Positions 61,633 to 64,000 of a stretch of 64,000 nt of DNA are shown piece by piece. The translations under genes were made by a program, and so were the position numbers. The notes beneath the pieces are model-generated. The model worked only from the letters and a program-made list of their open reading frames with translations, did not search any database and was not told where the DNA came from. Numbering within the stretch: position 1 is the stretch's first letter; each line of letters opens with the position of its first letter. The DNA is from Apostichopus japonicus (taxonomy: Eukaryota; Echinodermata; Holothuroidea; Aspidochirotida; Stichopodidae). The stretch lies in NCBI RefSeq assembly GCF_037975245.1, contig NC_092561.1, positions 11,033,001 to 11,097,000 on the forward strand. Reading direction: 5' to 3'.

Positions 61633-63280
61633 TGGGCTTATTTGAACGACCAGGTAGTAGTATAAAAGTTCAACTGCAACTGCATATTTAACTGAGATCG
61701 GGTAAAATGTTCCCGAGTATAGGCTAATCCTTTGAGGCAGACATGTGCTATATGGCACCTGCGTTAAGGCCAATTACGATGCTCACTTTGTAGGCTCAAA
61801 ATCCTCTTTGCAAGCATAACGTCATAGCTGTCACTTTCGTTTCCAGCTGAACCACCGAAGTGTGAAAAGCAGACAAAGTATTTGGTAAAAGAATAGCGAG
61901 ACTTGAGCCTTAATTAGACTAGTACACCCCTCTCAAATGGAGTCTTACAATATTATTTTTTATTGATTATTTCACTTATTAAATACATAGGCTTATTGTT
62001 AAAGGGTTAAAGGCACTTCATAAAAGTAACTTCGCCAAGATTCCAACACACTATTGCATAAATACGTTAGCTTTGAAAGTGAAAGGCTAAGTTACTTTAA
62101 AGCAATTCACAGGCGCTCTACTTTCCACAATAAGATTTTTGAAACCCGTTTCATGAACCAGTTCACAGCATAAACCATTACCCTGATTAGCGAATGCGTC
62201 TGCATGGGTGCCGATAAATCGTCATATTGTGGGGCGAAACAGAAACCGGATGCAGGAGAACTGCCACTTACGACAACGACTCGCCAAGTTTAAGATGAAA
62301 GGATTAAGTTTAGCACTGAGAAGGGAGTATTATCCGTGTTTCCCGCAAGTTATGTCCAATAGGTAAGCTAAATAAAACACTCATTCAGAAATGGAAGCAA
62401 GCACACGGACGATAATATTTTACGTTGCCACTTCTCATTTCATCGTTGTGTACTGATGGCTCTAGGATAACATTAATGTGAATATGCTACATTGACCGTT
62501 AAAGACCACTTCTGTCATAACTGTTTGTAGTTATATTCAACATGTAAGTTTTATAGAAATGTCATTTTAAACAGTTGAAGTTTATCATTTAATGTGACCA
62601 GATCTTGTAGTCTAATTCACAGACCATTGGGTCAGTTCCTCAGATGCAACTCAGAACTCAATGGGAAAACATAAGTCTTCTCTGTGACCTCAAATGGCAT
62701 GTTGATCATGTCTACCAAGCTTGCCATTTTTCATGGACAAATGGTATTGACTGTCATCCAAAGGTGATGTGTTAAGTCTGTTGTTTAGATCAGGGCCCCA
62801 ACAACACCCTCTTCACACGAAGTTAAAATAACATGTTTCAGGTGAGTGATTAGAATTTAAATGCAATAGCTTAAGATCAACAATAAGGTCTGTACTGAGG
62901 AGCCGACGTCAACAATTTAGCATTAAAGGAGGATTCCAGACTTTTAACATATTGATAGATGAATATCTGAGAACTGGAATAGCTACAGAAACATTACTAA
63001 GCACTGTGCTTCTTCTTCTTCCTTGACTATAAATTATGAAGACCAAAATTCTGTCTAAAGTCATCCTTTAATTCGAACTGGAAAATCTAGTGTTGACAGT
63101 GCTTTCTTTTTCACTCGTCACCCACACCTCCCAGTTTCTACCATACCGTTCGTTTTTCTCACCCTTCTATCGAGGCGCTGCCACGAGATATTTAGAGTAT
63201 ATTAACCTATCTGAATATTCATAGCCGGAAGAGGCTCAATCAGCTGTTCGCACGGTGGGTCTTTAGTATAGTACACGCAT
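61633..63280. other. Intergenic; second arm of inverted repeat pair; upstream region of the next gene
   Basis: About 62617-62920 matches 56240-56497 in inverted orientation (CAGATGCAAC, GACCTCAAAT, GAGGAGCCGACG). No coding exon seen. Confidence 0.45.
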
Positions 63281-63283
63281 CAC

Positions 63284-63290
63284 ATATATA
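63284..63290 (+). promoter_or_regulatory. Candidate TATA box of the right-edge gene
   Basis: ATATATA lies about 210 bp before the start codon at 63499 and would place transcription start near 63315. Confidence 0.35.
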
Positions 63291-63498
63291 CACGCTACGC
63301 AACACTGACAAGTGATTATTTTGTAAGTGACTGACTGGATACGAAGCTGAGAGGTTCACTACTGTGCACAGTGGGAAAAAGTAAACTTTTGGTAACTCGA
63401 AGGAGTCAGAAGCAGATTAAACCTAATTCGAGTCTACCGTACCGAAATCAAATTGTTAAGAAGACTTCATTGTTACGTTCCTCTCGAGATTTTCGACC

Positions 63499-63550
63499 AT
63501 GAAAGGTTTCACGCCAACCACCGTTTGTTTGCTATTCCTTTTCAAATTCG
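63499..63550 (+). CDS. First coding exon of a gene for a secreted or membrane protein (partial)
   Basis: ATG is followed by a 17-residue hydrophobic leader (MKGFTPTTVCLLFLFKF), then a G completing the next codon after the splice. The donor is TTCG|GTAAGT. A short first exon that ends in phase 1 right after a signal peptide is typical of secreted and receptor genes. The rest of the gene lies beyond the window, so its identity cannot be told. Confidence 0.55.
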
Positions 63551-64000
63551 GTAAGTTTGTTTGCAGCAGTTCTCTTGTAAACTGCTAGAAATAATTGAGC
63601 TGTTCAATCAGGGTTGTGTGCCAAATGGTTACTAGGCTAAGTTAGGCCTAAGGCCTAACATTAGGCACAGGCTAGATGGACTTTACTAATGTCAGTATTG
63701 ACAGTCAACTATCGCAATTGGCCCAGGTCTGTAAAATAAAATTCGTAACTTAGGCCTTAATTGTACCACAGGCTACATGGGTCATTAAATAACCTGTTTT
63801 GTACATAATTACCCAAATTGAAATCATTAAAAATGAGCACTTAATTTGTATCAAGTTGGAACTTGGATGGGTGAAGTATCGTTTGTGACCAGTTGCGTGG
63901 TACCTATTAATTGTTATTAACAAATATTATAAGGCTTAGACAATGTCATATCCAGTGCACCACTGCACCTGTTGCCAGAAGTGTGTCAGATTTGATTAGT
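63551..64000 (+). other. Start of first intron of the right-edge gene
   Basis: Follows the GTAAGT donor. No acceptor with a plausible exon was recognised before the window ends. Confidence 0.4.

Overview
This is nuclear DNA from an animal, AT-rich and intron-rich. The gene set and the absence of vertebrate-type repeats fit a marine invertebrate deuterostome; an echinoderm such as a sea cucumber is my best guess, but I could not test it. Three complete protein-coding genes can be reconstructed exon by exon with consistent splice phases. A fourth enters at the right edge with its first exon only. No tRNA, rRNA or CRISPR features were found. Most stand-alone open reading frames are spurious.

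Layout. 1-6.5 kb is repeat-rich intergenic DNA: a block of tandem repeats, three short transposons with terminal inverted repeats, and a decayed LINE end. 6.5-17.1 kb holds a Wee1-family kinase gene on + (10 coding exons, 606 aa) with a cell-cycle-type promoter region and a poly(A) signal. 17.1-23.6 kb is intergenic and holds a tRNA-derived SINE, tandem duplications and another transposon copy. About 23.7-29.3 kb holds a CIMAP1A/ODF3 sperm-tail gene on + (3 coding exons, 251 aa) with probable non-coding exons at both ends. 32.4-53.3 kb holds a synaptonemal complex protein SYCP1 gene on - (23 coding exons, about 1055 aa), whose introns carry several transposons. 53.3-63.2 kb is its upstream region and a dense patch of short transposons, including one nested inside another. 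At 63.5 kb a new + strand gene begins with an exon encoding a signal-peptide-like sequence.

Biology. Wee1 restrains CDK1, SYCP1 is the zipper protein of the synaptonemal complex, and CIMAP1A is a sperm flagellum protein, so the three neighbours fit a germline theme. Whether they are co-regulated is inference.

The most striking non-genic signal is a set of short non-autonomous DNA transposons. Eight have 8-bp flanking direct repeats and mostly CAG/CAA-type ends like hAT elements, one is flanked by TTAA, and one by TA. Their boundaries can be read directly from the sequence. Exon boundaries and homologies were judged by eye against remembered family features; no alignment or search was run.
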